Below are positions 26,301 to 40,600 of a DNA stretch of 64,000 nt, piece after piece. The notes under the pieces are model-generated. The model did not search any database. It saw only the letters and a list, made by a program, of their open reading frames with translations, and was not told the DNA's origin. How positions within the stretch are numbered: position 1 is the first letter of the stretch; each line of letters opens with the position of its first letter. A program made the translations under genes and the position numbers. This stretch comes from Strigamia acuminata (lineage: Eukaryota > Arthropoda > Chilopoda > Geophilomorpha > Linotaeniidae): NCBI GenBank assembly GCA_949358305.1, contig CASHSZ010000127.1, forward strand, positions 30,001-94,000. The letters are read 5' to 3'.

Positions 26301-27833
26301 TGAGATCAAAAGTTTATTCTCCCAAATCATTGGTTGGATGTTTCTAAAACTTACATTGAAGGCTTCTACTAAGGTTTAAACACTATTTCTGAACATTCAG
26401 AGACATTGGTCTTGTGGTGTTTGTGCTAAGTCAACTGTGATGAGATCAAAGTCTATTCTCCCAAATCATTGGTTGGATGTTTCTAAAACTTACATTGGAG
26501 CCTTCTACTAAGGTTTAAACACTATTTCTGAACATTCAGAGACATTGGTCTTGTGGTGTTTGTGCTAAGTCAACTGTGATGAGATCAAAAGTCTATTCTC
26601 CCAAATCATTGGTTGGATGTTTCTAAAACTTACATTGGAGCCTTCTACTAAGGTTTAAACACTATTTCTGAACATTCAGAGACATTGGTCTTGTGGTGTT
26701 TGTGCTAAGTCAACTGTGATGAGATCAAAAGTCTATTCTCCCAAATCATCGGTTGAATGTTTCTAAAACTTACATTGGAGCCTTCTACTAAGGTTTAAAC
26801 ACTATTTCTGAACATTCAGAGACATTGGTCTTGTGGTGTTTGTGCTAAGTCAACTGTGATGAGATCAAAAGTCTATTCTCCCAAATCATCGGTTGAATGT
26901 TTCTAAAACTTACATTGGAGCCTTCTACTAAGGTTTAAACACTATTTCTGAACATTCAGAGACATTGGTCTTGTGGTGTTTGTGCTAAGTCAACTGTGAT
27001 GAGATCAAAAGTCTATTCTCCCAAATCATTGGTTGGATGTTTCTAAAACTTACATTGGAGCCTTCTACTAAGGTTTAAACACTATTTCTGAACATTCAGA
27101 GACATTGGTCTTGTGGTGTTTGTGCTAAGTCAACTGTGATGAGATCAAAAGTCTATTCTCCCAAATCATTGGTTGGATGTTTCTAAAACTTACATTGGAG
27201 CCTTCTACTAAGGTTTAAACACTATTTCTGAACATTCAGAGACATTGGTCTTGTGGTGTTTGTGCTAAGTCAACTGTGATGAGATCAAAAGTCTATTCTC
27301 CCAAATCATCGGTTGAATGTTTCTAAAACTTACATTGGAGCCTTCTACTAAGGTTTAAACACTATTTCTGAACATTCAGAGACATTGGTCTTGTGGTGTT
27401 TGTGCTAAGTCAACTGTGATGAGATCAAAAGTCTATTCTCCCAAATCATCGGTTGGATGTTTCTAAAACTTACATTGGAGCCTTCTACTAAGGTTTAAAC
27501 ACTATTTCTGAACATTCAGAGACATTGGTCTTGTGGTGTTTGTGCTAAGTCAACTGCGATGTGAAATAAGCTCAAAATTTTTTTTTCAAAATTTATTGCT
27601 TGGGTGTTGCTAAAACTTATATTGAAGGCTTCTACTAAGGTTTAAACACTATTTCTAAACATTCAGAGACATTGGACTTGTGGTGTTTGTGCTAAGTCAA
27701 CTGTGATGAGATCAAAAGTCTATTCTCCCAAATCATTGGTTGGATGTTTCTAAAACTTACATTGGAGCCTTCTACTAAGGTTTAAACACTATTTCTGAAC
27801 ATTCAGAGACATTGGTCTTGTGGTGTTTGTGCT
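23339..27833 (+). repeat. Satellite array, forward orientation (inner left arm)
   Basis: Continues the 1-14802 array in the same monomer phase after removal of Element 1 and one CCCA. Same A/B composition, with B T-runs near 23757, 24044, 24330, 24759, 25889, 26170 and 27571. Diagnostic rare variants are A at 24750 and T at 25971. The last monomer breaks off after GTGTTTGTGCT at 27833. Confidence 0.97.
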
Positions 27834-27835
27834 TC
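27832..27835. other. Inversion breakpoint (head-to-head satellite junction)
   Basis: A forward A monomer stops in GTTTGTGCT, where AAGTCAACTG is expected next. It is followed at once by TCAATATAAG, the reverse complement of the 3' part of a B monomer, whose normal preceding bases are GAAGCCT. The two sides share CT, so the junction has about 2 bp of microhomology and no filler. Confidence 0.92.
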
Positions 27836-28619
27836 AATATAAGTTTTAGCAACACCCAAGCAATAAATTTTGAAAAAAAAATTTTGAGCTTATTTCACAT
27901 CGCAGTTGACTTAGCACAAACACCACAAGACCAATGTCTCTGAATGTTCAGAAATAGTGTTTAAACCTTAGTAGAAGGCTCCAATGTAAGTTTTAGAAAC
28001 ATCCAACCGATGATTTGGGCGAATAGACTTTTGATCTCATCACAGTTGACTTAGCACAAACACCACAAGACCAATGTCTCTGAATGTTCAGAAATAGTGT
28101 TTAAACCTTAGTAGAAGGCTCCAATGTAAGTTTTAGAAACATTCAACCGATGATTTGGGAGAATAGACTTTTGATCTCATCACAGTTGACTTAGCACAAA
28201 CACCACAAAACCAATGTCTCTGAATGTTCAGAAATAGTGTTTAAACCTTAGTAGAAGGCTCCAATGTAAGTTTTAGAAACATCCAACCGATGATTTGGGC
28301 GAATAGACTTTTGATCTCATCACAGTTGACTTAGCACAAACACCACAAGACCAATGTCTCTGAATGTTCAGAAATAGTGTTTAAACCTTAGTAGAAGGCT
28401 CCAATGTAAGTTTTAGAAACATTCAACCGATGATTTGGGAGAATAGACTTTTGATCTCATCACAGTTGACTTAGCACAAACACCACAAGACCAATGTCTC
28501 TGAATGTTCAGAAATAGTGTTTAAACCTTAGTAGAAGCCTTCAATATAAGTTTTAGCAACACCCAAGCATTAAATTTTGAAAAAAAAATTTTGAGCTCAT
28601 TTCACATCGCAGTTGACTT
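27834..28619 (-). repeat. 786-bp asymmetric spacer between the inverted arms
   Basis: Reverse-orientation satellite (a partial B, four A monomers and most of a B with the AATGAG variant) that has no mirror partner in the left arm. The left arm ends at 27833, which pairs with 28620. It would form the loop if the arms paired. Confidence 0.85.
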
Positions 28620-31600
28620 AGCACAAACACCACAAGACCAATGTCTCTGAATGTTCAGAAATAGTGTTTAAACCTTAGTAGAAGGCTCCAATGTAAGTTT
28701 TAGAAACATCCAACCAATGATTTGGGAGAATAGACTTTTGATCTCATCACAGTTGACTTAGCACAAACACCACAAGTCCAATGTCTCTGAATGTTTAGAA
28801 ATAGTGTTTAAACCTTAGTAGAAGCCTTCAATATAAGTTTTAGCAACACCCAAGCAATAAATTTTGAAAAAAAAATTTTGAGCTTATTTCACATCGCAGT
28901 TGACTTAGCACAAACACCACAAGACCAATGTCTCTGAATGTTCAGAAATAGTGTTTAAACCTTAGTAGAAGGCTCCAATGTAAGTTTTAGAAACATCCAA
29001 CCGATGATTTGGGAGAATAGACTTTTGATCTCATCACAGTTGACTTAGCACAAACACCACAAGACCAATGTCTCTGAATGTTCAGAAATAGTGTTTAAAC
29101 CTTAGTAGAAGGCTCCAATGTAAGTTTTAGAAACATTCAACCGATGATTTGGGAGAATAGACTTTTGATCTCATCACAGTTGACTTAGCACAAACACCAC
29201 AAGACCAATGTCTCTGAATGTTCAGAAATAGTGTTTAAACCTTAGTAGAAGGCTCCAATGTAAGTTTTAGAAACATCCAACCAATGATTTGGGAGAATAG
29301 ACTTTTGATCTCATCACAGTTGACTTAGCACAAACACCACAAGACCAATGTCTCTGAATGTTCAGAAATAGTGTTTAAACCTTAGTAGAAGGCTCCAATG
29401 TAAGTTTTAGAAACATCCAACCAATGATTTGGGAGAATAGACTTTTGATCTCATCACAGTTGACTTAGCACAAACACCACAAGACCAATGTCTCTGAATG
29501 TTCAGAAATAGTGTTTAAACCTTAGTAGAAGGCTCCAATGTAAGTTTTAGAAACATTCAACCGATGATTTGGGAGAATAGACTTTTGATCTCATCACAGT
29601 TGACTTAGCACAAACACCACAAGACCAATGTCTCTGAATGTTCAGAAATAGTGTTTAAACCTTAGTAGAAGGCTCCAATGTAAGTTTTAGAAACATTCAA
29701 CCGATGATTTGGGAGAATAGACTTTTGATCTCATCACAGTTGACTTAGCACAAACACCACAAGACCAATGTCTCTGAATGTTCAGAAATAGTGTTTAAAC
29801 CTTAGTAGAAGGCTCCAATGTAAGTTTTAGAAACATCCAACCAATGATTTGGGAGAATAGACTTTTGATCTCATCACAGTTGACTTAGCACAAACACCAC
29901 AAGACCAATGTCTCTGAATGTTCAGAAATAGTGTTTAAACCTTAGTAGAAGGCTCCAATGTAAGTTTTAGAAACATCCAACCAATGATTTGGGAGAATAG
30001 ACTTTGATCTCATCACAGTTGACTTAGCACAAACACCACAAGACCAATGTCTCTGAATGTTCAGAAATAGTGTTTAAACCTTAGTAGAAGCCTTCAATGT
30101 AAGTTTTAGAAACATCCAACCAATGATTTGGGAGAATAAACTTTTGATCTCATCACAGTTGACTTAGCACAAACACCACAAGTCCAATGTCTCTGAATGT
30201 TTAGAAATAGTGTTTAAACCTTAGTAGAAGCCTTCAATATAAGTTTTAGCAACACCCAAGCAATAAATTTTGAAAAAAAAATTTTGAGCTTATTTCACAT
30301 TGCAGTTGACTTAGCACAAACACCACAAGACCAATGTCTCTGAATGTTCAGAAATAGTGTTTAAACCTTAGTAGAAGGCTCCAATGTAAGTTTTAGAAAC
30401 ATCCAACCAATGATTTGGGAGAATAGACTTTTGATCTCATCACAGTTGACTTAGCACAAACACCACAAGTCCAATGTCTCTAAATGTTTAGAAATAGTGT
30501 TTAAACCTTAGTAGAAGCCTTCAATATAAGTTTTAGCAACACCCAAGCAATAAATTTTGAAAAAAAAATTTTGAGCTTATTTCACATCGCAGTTGACTTA
30601 GCACAAACACCACAAGACCAATGTCTCTGAATGTTCAGAAATAGTGTTTAAACCTTAGTAGAAGGCTCCAATGTAAGTTTTAGAAACATCCAACCGATGA
30701 TTTGGGCGAATAGACTTTTGATCTCATCACAGTTGACTTAGCACAAACACCACAAGACCAATGTCTCTGAATGTTCAGAAATAGTGTTTAAACCTTAGTA
30801 GAAGGCTCCAATGTAAGTTTTAGAAACATTCAACCGATGATTTGGGAGAATAGACTTTTGATCTCATCACAGTTGACTTAGCACAAACACCACAAAACCA
30901 ATGTCTCTGAATGTTCAGAAATAGTGTTTAAACCTTAGTAGAAGGCTCCAATGTAAGTTTTAGAAACATCCAACCGATGATTTGGGCGAATAGACTTTTG
31001 ATCTCATCACAGTTGACTTAGCACAAACACCACAAGACCAATGTCTCTGAATGTTCAGAAATAGTGTTTAAACCTTAATAGAAGGCTCCAATGTAAGTTT
31101 TAGAAACATTCAACCGATGATTTGGGAGAATAGACTTTTGATCTCATCACAGTTGACTTAGCACAAACACCACAAAACCAATGTCTCTGAATGTTCAGAA
31201 ATAGTGTTTAAACCTTAGTAGAAGGCTCCAATGTAAGTTTTAGAAACATCCAACCAATGATTTGGGAGAATAGACTTTTGATCTCATCACAGTTGACTTA
31301 GCACAAACACCACAAGACCAATGTCTCTGAATGTTCAGAAATAGTGTTTAAACCTTAGTAGAAGGCTCCAATGTAAGTTTTAGAAACATCCAACCAATGA
31401 TTTGGGAGAATAGACTTTTGATCTCATCACAGTTGACTTAGCACAAACACCACAAGACCAATGTCTCTGAACGTTCAGAAATAGTGTTTAAACCTTAGTA
31501 GCAGGCTCCAATGTAAGTTTTAGAAACATCCAACCAATGATTTGGGAGAATAAACTTTTGATCTCATCACAGTTGACTTAGCACAAACACCACAAGACCA

Positions 31601-34600
31601 ATGTCTCTGAATGTTCAGAAATAGTGTTTAAACCTTAGTAGAAGCCTTCAATATAAGTTTTAGCAACACCCAAGCAATAAATTTTGAAAAAAAAATTTTG
31701 AGTTTATTTCACATCGCAGTTGACTTAGCACAAACACCACAAGACAAATGTCTCTGAATGTTCAGAAATAGTGTTTAAACCTTAGTAGAAGGCTCCAATG
31801 TAAGTTTTAGAAACATCCAACCGATGATTTGGGCGAATAGACTTTTGATCTCATCACAGTTGACTTAGCACAAACACCACAAGACCAATGTCTCTGAATG
31901 TTCAGAAATAGTGTTTAAACCTTAGTAGAAGGCTCCAATGTAAGTTTTAGAAACATTCAACCGATGATTTGGGAGAATAGACTTTTGATCTCATCACAGT
32001 TGACTTAGCACAAACACCACAAGACCAATGTCTCTGAATGTTCAGAAATAGTGTTTAAACCTTAGTAGAAGCCTTCAATATAAGTTTTAGCAACACCCAA
32101 GCATTAAATTTTGAAAAAAAAATTTTGAGCTCATTTCACATCGCAGTTGACTTAGCACAAACACCACAAGACCAATGTCTCTGAATGTTCAGAAATAGTG
32201 TTTAAACCTTAGTAGAAGGCTCCAATGTAAGTTTTAGAAACATCCAACCAATGATTTGGGAGAATAGACTTTTGATCTCATCACAGTTGACTTAGCACAA
32301 ACACCACAAGTCCAATGTCTCTGAATGTTTAGAAATAGTGTTTAAACCTTAGTAGAAGCCTTCAATATAAGTTTTAGCAACACCCAAGCAATAAATTTTG
32401 AAAAAAAAATTTTGAGCTTATTTCACATCGCAGTTGACTTAGCACAAACACCACAAGACCAATGTCTCTGAATGTTCAGAAATAGTGTTTAAACTTTAGT
32501 AGAAGGCTCCAATGTAAGTTTTAGAAACATCCAACCAATGATTTGGGAGAATAGACTTTTGATCTCATCACAGTTGACTTAGCACAAACACCACAAGTCC
32601 AATGTCTCTGAATGTTTAGAAATAGTGTTTAAACCTTAGTAGAAGCCTTCAATATAAGTTTTAGCAACACCCAAGCAATAAATTTTGAAAAAAAAATTTT
32701 GAGCTTATTTCACATCGCAGTTGACTTAGCACAAACACCACAAGACCAATGTCTCTGAATGTTCAGAAATAGTGTTTAAACCTTAGTAGAAGGCTCCAAT
32801 GTAAGTTTTAGAAACATCCAACCGATGATTTGGGCGAATAGACTTTTGATCTCATCACAGTTGACTTAGCACAAACACCACAAGACCAATGTCTCTGAAT
32901 GTTCAGAAATAGTGTTTAAACCTTAGTAGAAGGCTCCAATGTAAGTTTTAGAAACATTCAACCGATGATTTGGGAGAATAGACTTTTGATCTCATCACAG
33001 TTGACTTAGCACAAACACCACAAAACCAATGTCTCTGAATGTTCAGAAATAGTGTTTAAACCTTAGTAGAAGGCTCCAATGTAAGTTTTAGAAACATCCA
33101 ACCGATGATTTGGGCGAATAGACTTTTGATCTCATCACAGTTGACTTAGCACAAACACCACAAGACCAATGTCTCTGAATGTTCAGAAATAGTGTTTAAA
33201 CCTTAGTAGAAGGCTCCAATGTAAGTTTTAGAAACATTCAACCGATGATTTGGGAGAATAGACTTTTGATCTCATCACAGTTGACTTAGCACAAACACCA
33301 CAAAACCAATGTCTCTGAATGTTCAGAAATAGTGTTTAAACCTTAGTAGAAGGCTCCAATGTAAGTTTTAGAAACATCCAACCAATGATTTGGGAGAATA
33401 GACTTTTGATCTCATCACAGTTGACTTAGCACAAACACCACAAGACCAATGTCTCTGAATGTTCAGAAATAGTGTTTAAACCTTAGTAGAAGGCTCCAAT
33501 GTAAGTTTTAGAAACATCCAACCAATGATTTGGGAGAATAGACTTTTGATCTCATCACAGTTGACTTAGCACAAACACCACAAGACCAATGTCTCTGAAC
33601 GTTCAGAAATAGTGTTTAAACCTTAGTAGCAGGCTCCAATGTAAGTTTTAGAAACATCCAACCAATGATTTGGGAGAATAAACTTTTGATCTCATCACAG
33701 TTGACTTAGCACAAACACCACAAGACCAATGTCTCTGAATGTTCAGAAATAGTGTTTAAACCTTAGTAGAAGCCTTCAATATAAGTTTTAGCAACACCCA
33801 AGCAATAAATTTTGAAAAAAAAATTTTGAGCTTATTTCACATCGCAGTTGACTTAGCACAAACACCACAAGACAAATGTCTCTGAATGTTCAGAAATAGT
33901 GTTTAAACCTTAGTAGAAGGCTCCAATGTAAGTTTTAGAAACATCCAACCGATGATTTGGGCGAATAGACTTTTGATCTCATCACAGTTGACTTAGCACA
34001 AACACCACAAGACCAATGTCTCTGAATGTTCAGAAATAGTGTTTAAACCTTAGTAGAAGGCTCCAATGTAAGTTTTAGAAACATTCAACCGATGATTTGG
34101 GAGAATAGACTTTTGATCTCATCACAGTTGACTTAGCACAAACACCACAAGTCCAATGTCTCTGAATGTTTAGAAATAGTGTTTAAACCTTAGTAGAAGC
34201 CTTCAATATAAGTTTTAGCAACACCCAAGCAATAAATTTTGAAAAAAAAATTTTGAGCTTATTTCACATCGCAGTTGACTTAGCACAAACACCACAAGAC
34301 CAATGTCTCTGAATGTTCAGAAATAGTGTTTAAACCTTAGTAGAAGGCTCCAATGTAAGTTTTAGAAACATCCAACCGATGATTTGGGCGAATAGACTTT
34401 TGATCTCATCACAGTTGACTTAGCACAAACACCACAAGACCAATGTCTCTGAATGTTCAGAAATAGTGTTTAAACCTTAGTAGAAGGCTCCAATGTAAGT
34501 TTTAGAAACATTCAACCGATGATTTGGGAGAATAGACTTTTGATCTCATCACAGTTGACTTAGCACAAACACCACAAGACCAATGTCTCTGAATGTTCAG

Positions 34601-37600
34601 AAATAGTGTTTAAACCTTAGTAGAAGGCTCCAATGTAAGTTTTAGAAACATTCAACCGATGATTTGGGAGAATAGACTTTTGATCTCATCACAGTTGACT
34701 TAGCACAAACACCACAAGACCAATGTCTCTGAATGTTCAGAAATAGTGTTTAAACCTTAGTAGAAGGCTCCAATGTAAGTTTTAGAAACATCCAACCAAT
34801 GATTTGGGAGAATAGACTTTTGATCTCATCACAGTTGACTTAGCACAAACACCACAAGACCAATGTCTCTGAACGTTCAGAAATAGTGTTTAAACCTTAG
34901 TAGCAGGCTCCAATGTAAGTTTTAGAAACATCCAATCAATGATTTGAGAGAATAAACTTTTGATCTCATCACAGTTGACTTAGCACAAACACCACAAGAC
35001 CAATGTCTCTGAATGTTCAGAAATAGTGTTTAAACCTTAGTAGAAGCCTTCAATATAAGTTTTAGCAACACCCAAGCAATAAATTTTGAAAAAAAAATTT
35101 TGAGCTTATTTCACATCGCAGTTGACTTAGCACAAACACCACAAGACAAATGTCTCTGAATGTTCAGAAATAGTGTTTAAACCTTAGTAGAAGGCTCCAA
35201 TGTAAGTTTTAGAAACATCCAACCGATCATTTGGGCGAATAGACTTTTGATCTCATCACAGTTGACTTAGCACAAACACCACAAGACCAATGTCTCTGAA
35301 TGTTCAGAAATAGTGTTTAAACCTTAGTAGAAGGCTCCAATGTAAGTTTTAGAAACATTCAACCGATGATTTGGGAGAATAGACTTTTGATCTCATCACA
35401 GTTGACTTAGCACAAACACCACAAGACCAATGTCTCTGAATGTTCAGAAATAGTGTTTAAACCTTAGTAGAAGCCTTCAATATAAGTTTTAGCAACACCC
35501 AAGCATTAAATTTTGAAAAAAAAATTTTGAGCTCATTTCACATCGCAGTTGACTTAGCACAAACACCACAAGACCAATGTCTCTGAATGTTCAGAAATAG
35601 TGTTTAAACCTTAGTAGAAGGCTCCAATGTAAGTTTTAGAAACATCCAACCAATGATTTGGGAGAATAGACTTTTGATCTCATCACAGTTGACTTAGCAC
35701 AAACACCACAAGTCCAATGTCTCTGAATGTTTAGAAATAGTGTTTAAACCTTAGTAGAAGCCTTCAATATAAGTTTTAGCAACACCCAAGCAATAAATTT
35801 TGAAAAAAAAATTTTGAGCTTATTTCACATCGCAGTTGACTTAGCACAAACACCACAAGACCAATGTCTCTGAATGTTCAGAAATAGTGTTTAAACCTTA
35901 GTAGAAGGCTCCAATGTAAGTTTTAGAAACATCCAACCGATGATTTGGGAGAATAGACTTTTGATCTCATCACAGTTGACTTAGCACAAACACCACAAGA
36001 CCAATGTCTCTGAATGTTCAGAAATAGTGTTTAAACCTTAGTAGAAGGCTCCAATGTAAGTTTTAGAAACATTCAACCGATGATTTGGGAGAATAGACTT
36101 TTGATCTCATCACAGTTGACTTAGCACAAACACCACAAGACCAATGTCTCTGAATGTTCAGAAATAGTGTTTAAACCTTAGTAGAAGGCTCCAATGTAAG
36201 TTTTAGAAACATCCAACCAATGATTTGGGAGAATAGACTTTTGATCTCATCACAGTTGACTTAGCACAAACACCACAAGACCAATGTCTCTGAATGTTCA
36301 GAAATAGTGTTTAAACCTTAGTAGAAGGCTCCAATGTAAGTTTTAGAAACATCCAACCAATGATTTGGGAGAATAGACTTTTGATCTCATCACAGTTGAC
36401 TTAGCACAAACACCACAAGACCAATGTCTCTGAATGTTCAGAAATAGTGTTTAAACCTTAGTAGAAGGCTCCAATGTAAGTTTTAGAAACATTCAACCGA
36501 TGATTTGGGAGAATAGACTTTTGATCTCATCACAGTTGACTTAGCACAAACACCACAAGACCAATGTCTCTGAATGTTCAGAAATAGTGTTTAAACCTTA
36601 GTAGAAGGCTCCAATGTAAGTTTTAGAAACATCCAACCAATGATTTGGGAGAATAGACTTTTGATCTCATCACAGTTGACTTAGCACAAACACCACAAGA
36701 CCAATGTCTCTGAATGTTCAGAAATAGTGTTTAAACCTTAGTAGAAGGCTCCAATGTAAGTTTTAGAAACATCCAACCAATGATTTGGGAGAATAGACTT
36801 TGATCTCATCACAGTTGACTTAGCACAAACACCACAAGACCAATGTCTCTGAATGTTCAGAAATAGTGTTTAAACCTTAGTAGAAGCCTTCAATGTAAGT
36901 TTTAGAAACATCCAACCAATGATTTGGGAGAATAAACTTTTGATCTCATCACAGTTGACTTAGCACAAACACCACAAGTCCAATGTCTCTGAATGTTTAG
37001 AAATAGTGTTTAAACCTTAGTAGAAGCCTTCAATATAAGTTTTAGCAACACCCAAGCAATAAATTTTGAAAAAAAAATTTTGAGCTTATTTCACATTGCA
37101 GTTGACTTAGCACAAACACCACAAGACCAATGTCTCTGAATGTTCAGAAATAGTGTTTAAACCTTAGTAGAAGGGTCCAATGTAAGTTTTAGAAACATCC
37201 AACCAATGATTTGGGAGAATAGACTTTTGATCTCATCACAGTTGACTTAGCACAAACACCACAAGTCCAATGTCTCTGAATGTTTAGAAATAGTGTTTAA
37301 ACCTTAGTAGAAGCCTTCAATATAAGTTTTAGCAACACCCAAGCAATAAATTTTGGAAAAAAAATTTTGAGCTTATTTCACATCGCAGTTGACTTAGCAC
37401 AAACACCACAAGACCAATGTCTCTGAATGTTCAGAAATAGTGTTTAAACCTTAGTAGAAGGCTCCAATGTAAGTTTTAGAAACATCCAACCGATGATTTG
37501 GGCGAATAGACTTTTGATCTCATCACAGTTGACTTAGCACAAACACCACAAGACCAATGTCTCTGAATGTTCAGAAATAGTGTTTAAACCTTAGTAGAAG

Positions 37601-40600
37601 GCTCCAATGTAAGTTTTAGAAACATTCAACCGATGATTTGGGAGAATAGACTTTTGATCTCATCACAGTTGACTTAGCACAAACACCACAAAACCAATGT
37701 CTCTGAATGTTCAGAAATAGTGTTTAAACCTTAGTAGAAGGCTCCAATGTAAGTTTTAGAAACATCCAACCGATGATTTGGGCGAATAGACTTTTGATCT
37801 CATCACAGTTGACTTAGCACAAACACCACAAGACCAATGTCTCTGAATGTTCAGAAATAGTGTTTAAACCTTAATAGAAGGCTCCAATGTAAGTTTTAGA
37901 AACATTCAACCGATGATTTGGGAGAATAGACTTTTGATCTCATCACAGTTGACTTAGCACAAACACCACAAAACCAATGTCTCTGAATGTTCAGAAATAG
38001 TGTTTAAACCTTAGTAGAAGGCTCCAATGTAAGTTTTAGAAACATCCAACCAATGATTTGGGAGAATAGACTTTTGATCTCATCACAGTTGACTTAGCAC
38101 AAACACCACAAGACCAATGTCTCTGAATGTTCAGAAATAGTGTTTAAACCTTAGTAGAAGGCTCCAATGTAAGTTTTAGAAACATCCAACCAATGATTTG
38201 GGAGAATAGACTTTTAATCTCATCACAGTTGACTTAGCACAAACACCACAAGACCAATGTCTCTGAACGTTCAGAAATAGTGTTTAAACCTTAGTAGCAG
38301 GCTCCAATGTAAGTTTTAGAAACATCCAACCAATGATTTGGGAGAATAAACTTTTGATCTCATCACAGTTGACTTAGCACAAACACCACAAGACCAATGT
38401 CTCTGAATGTTCAGAAATAGTGTTTAAACCTTAGTAGAAGCCTTCAATATAAGTTTTAGCAACACCCAAGCAATAAATTTTGAAAAAAAAATTTTGAGCT
38501 TATTTCACATCGCAGTTGACTTAGCACAAACACCACAAGACAAATGTCTCTGAATGTTCAGAAATAGTGTTTAAACCTTAGTAGAAGGCTCCAATGTAAG
38601 TTTTAGAAACATCCAACCGATGATTTGGGCGAATAGACTTTTGATCTCATCACAGTTGACTTAGCACAAACACCACAAGACCAATGTCTCTGAATGTTCA
38701 GAAATAGTGTTTAAACCTTAGTAGAAGGCTCCAATGTAAGTTTTAGAAACATTCAACCGATGATTTGGGAGAATAGACTTTTGATCTCATCACAGTTGAC
38801 TTAGCACAAACACCACAAGACCAATGTCTCTGAATGTTCAGAAATAGTGTTTAAACCTTAGTAGAAGCCTTCAATATAAGTTTTAGCAACACCCAAGCAT
38901 TAAATTTTGAAAAAAAAATTTTGAGCTCATTTCACATCGCAGTTGACTTAGCACAAACACCACAAGACCAATGTCTCTGAATGTTCAGAAATAGTGTTTA
39001 AACCTTAGTAGAAGGCTCCAATGTAAGTTTTAGAAACATCCAACCAATGATTTGGGAGAATAGACTTTTGATCTCATCACAGTTGACTTAGCACAAACAC
39101 CACAAGTCCAATGTCTCTGAATGTTTAGAAATAGTGTTTAAACCTTAGTAGAAGCCTTCAATATAAGTTTTAGCAACACCCAAGCAATAAATTTTGAAAA
39201 AAAAATTTTGAGCTTATTTCACATCGCAGTTGACTTAGCACAAACACCACAAGACCAATGTCTCTGAATGTTCAGAAATAGTGTTTAAACTTTAGTAGAA
39301 GGCTCCAATGTAAGTTTTAGAAACATCCAACCAATGATTTGGGAGAATAGACTTTTGATCTCATCACAGTTGACTTAGCACAAACACCACAAGTCCAATG
39401 TCTCTGAATGTTTAGAAATAGTGTTTAAACCTTAGTAGAAGCCTTCAATATAAGTTTTAGCAACACCCAAGCAATAAATTTTGAAAAAAAAATTTTAAGC
39501 TTATTTCACATCGCAGTTGACTTAGCACAAACACCACAAGACCAATGTCTCTGAATGTTCAGAAATAGTGTTTAAACCTTAGTAGAAGGCTCCAATGTAA
39601 GTTTTAGAAACATCCAACCGATGATTTGGGCGAATAGACTTTTGATCTCATCACAGTTGACTTAGCACAAACACCACAAGACCAATGTCTCTGAATGTTC
39701 AGAAATAGTGTTTAAACCTTAGTAGAAGGCTCCAATGTAAGTTTTAGAAACATTCAACCGATGATTTGGGAGAATAGACTTTTGATCTCATCACAGTTGA
39801 CTTAGCACAAACACCACAAAACCAATGTCTCTGAATGTTCAGAAATAGTGTTTAAACCTTAGTAGAAGGCTCCAATGTAAGTTTTAGAAACATCCAACCG
39901 ATGATTTGGGCGAATAGACTTTTGATCTCATCACAGTTGACTTAGCACAAACACCACAAGACCAATGTCTCTGAATGTTCAGAAATAGTGTTTAAACCTT
40001 AGTAGAAGGCTCCAATGTAAGTTTTAGAAACATTCAACCGATGATTTGGGAGAATAGACTTTTGATCTCATCACAGTTGACTTAGCACAAACACCACAAA
40101 ACCAATGTCTCTGAATGTTCAGAAATAGTGTTTAAACCTTAGTAGAAGGCTCCAATGTAAGTTTTAGAAACATCCAACCAATGATTTGGGAGAATAGACT
40201 TTTGATCTCATCACAGTTGACTTAGCACAAACACCACAAGACCAATGTCTCTGAATGTTCAGAAATAGTGTTTAAACCTTAGTAGAAGGCTCCAATGTAA
40301 GTTTTAGAAACATCCAACCAATGATTTGGGAGAATAGACTTTTGATCTCATCACAGTTGACTTAGCACAAACACCACAAGACCAATGTCTCTGAACGTTC
40401 AGAAATAGTGTTTAAACCTTAGTAGCAGGCTCCAATGTAAGTTTTAGAAACATCCAACCAATGATTTGGGAGAATAAACTTTTGATCTCATCACAGTTGA
40501 CTTAGCACAAACACCACAAGACCAATGTCTCTGAATGTTCAGAAATAGTGTTTAAACCTTAGTAGAAGCCTTCAATATAAGTTTTAGCAACACCCAAGCA

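Larger units (their letters stand above)
1..27833 (+). repeat. Left arm of a giant inverted repeat
   Basis: Reverse-complement partner of 28620-43664. Positions pair with constant sums inside blocks: 56453 next to the centre, 47913 left of Element 1, then 47626, 45785, 45645, 43952 and 43665 moving outward. Mirrored rare variants include 24750/31703, 25971/30482, 12679/34947, 6777/37175, 5736/38216, 3207/40745, 2129/41536, 1921/41744 and 869/42796. The steps equal Element 1 plus its duplicated target (8540 bp) and whole satellite units. The arm reaches the window edge, so its true length is unknown. Confidence 0.9.

Noticed and set aside
27834-28619. Unique-sequence insert at the inversion point
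   Set aside because: It reads as ordinary A and B monomers in reverse orientation, so it is an unpaired piece of the right arm and not foreign DNA.
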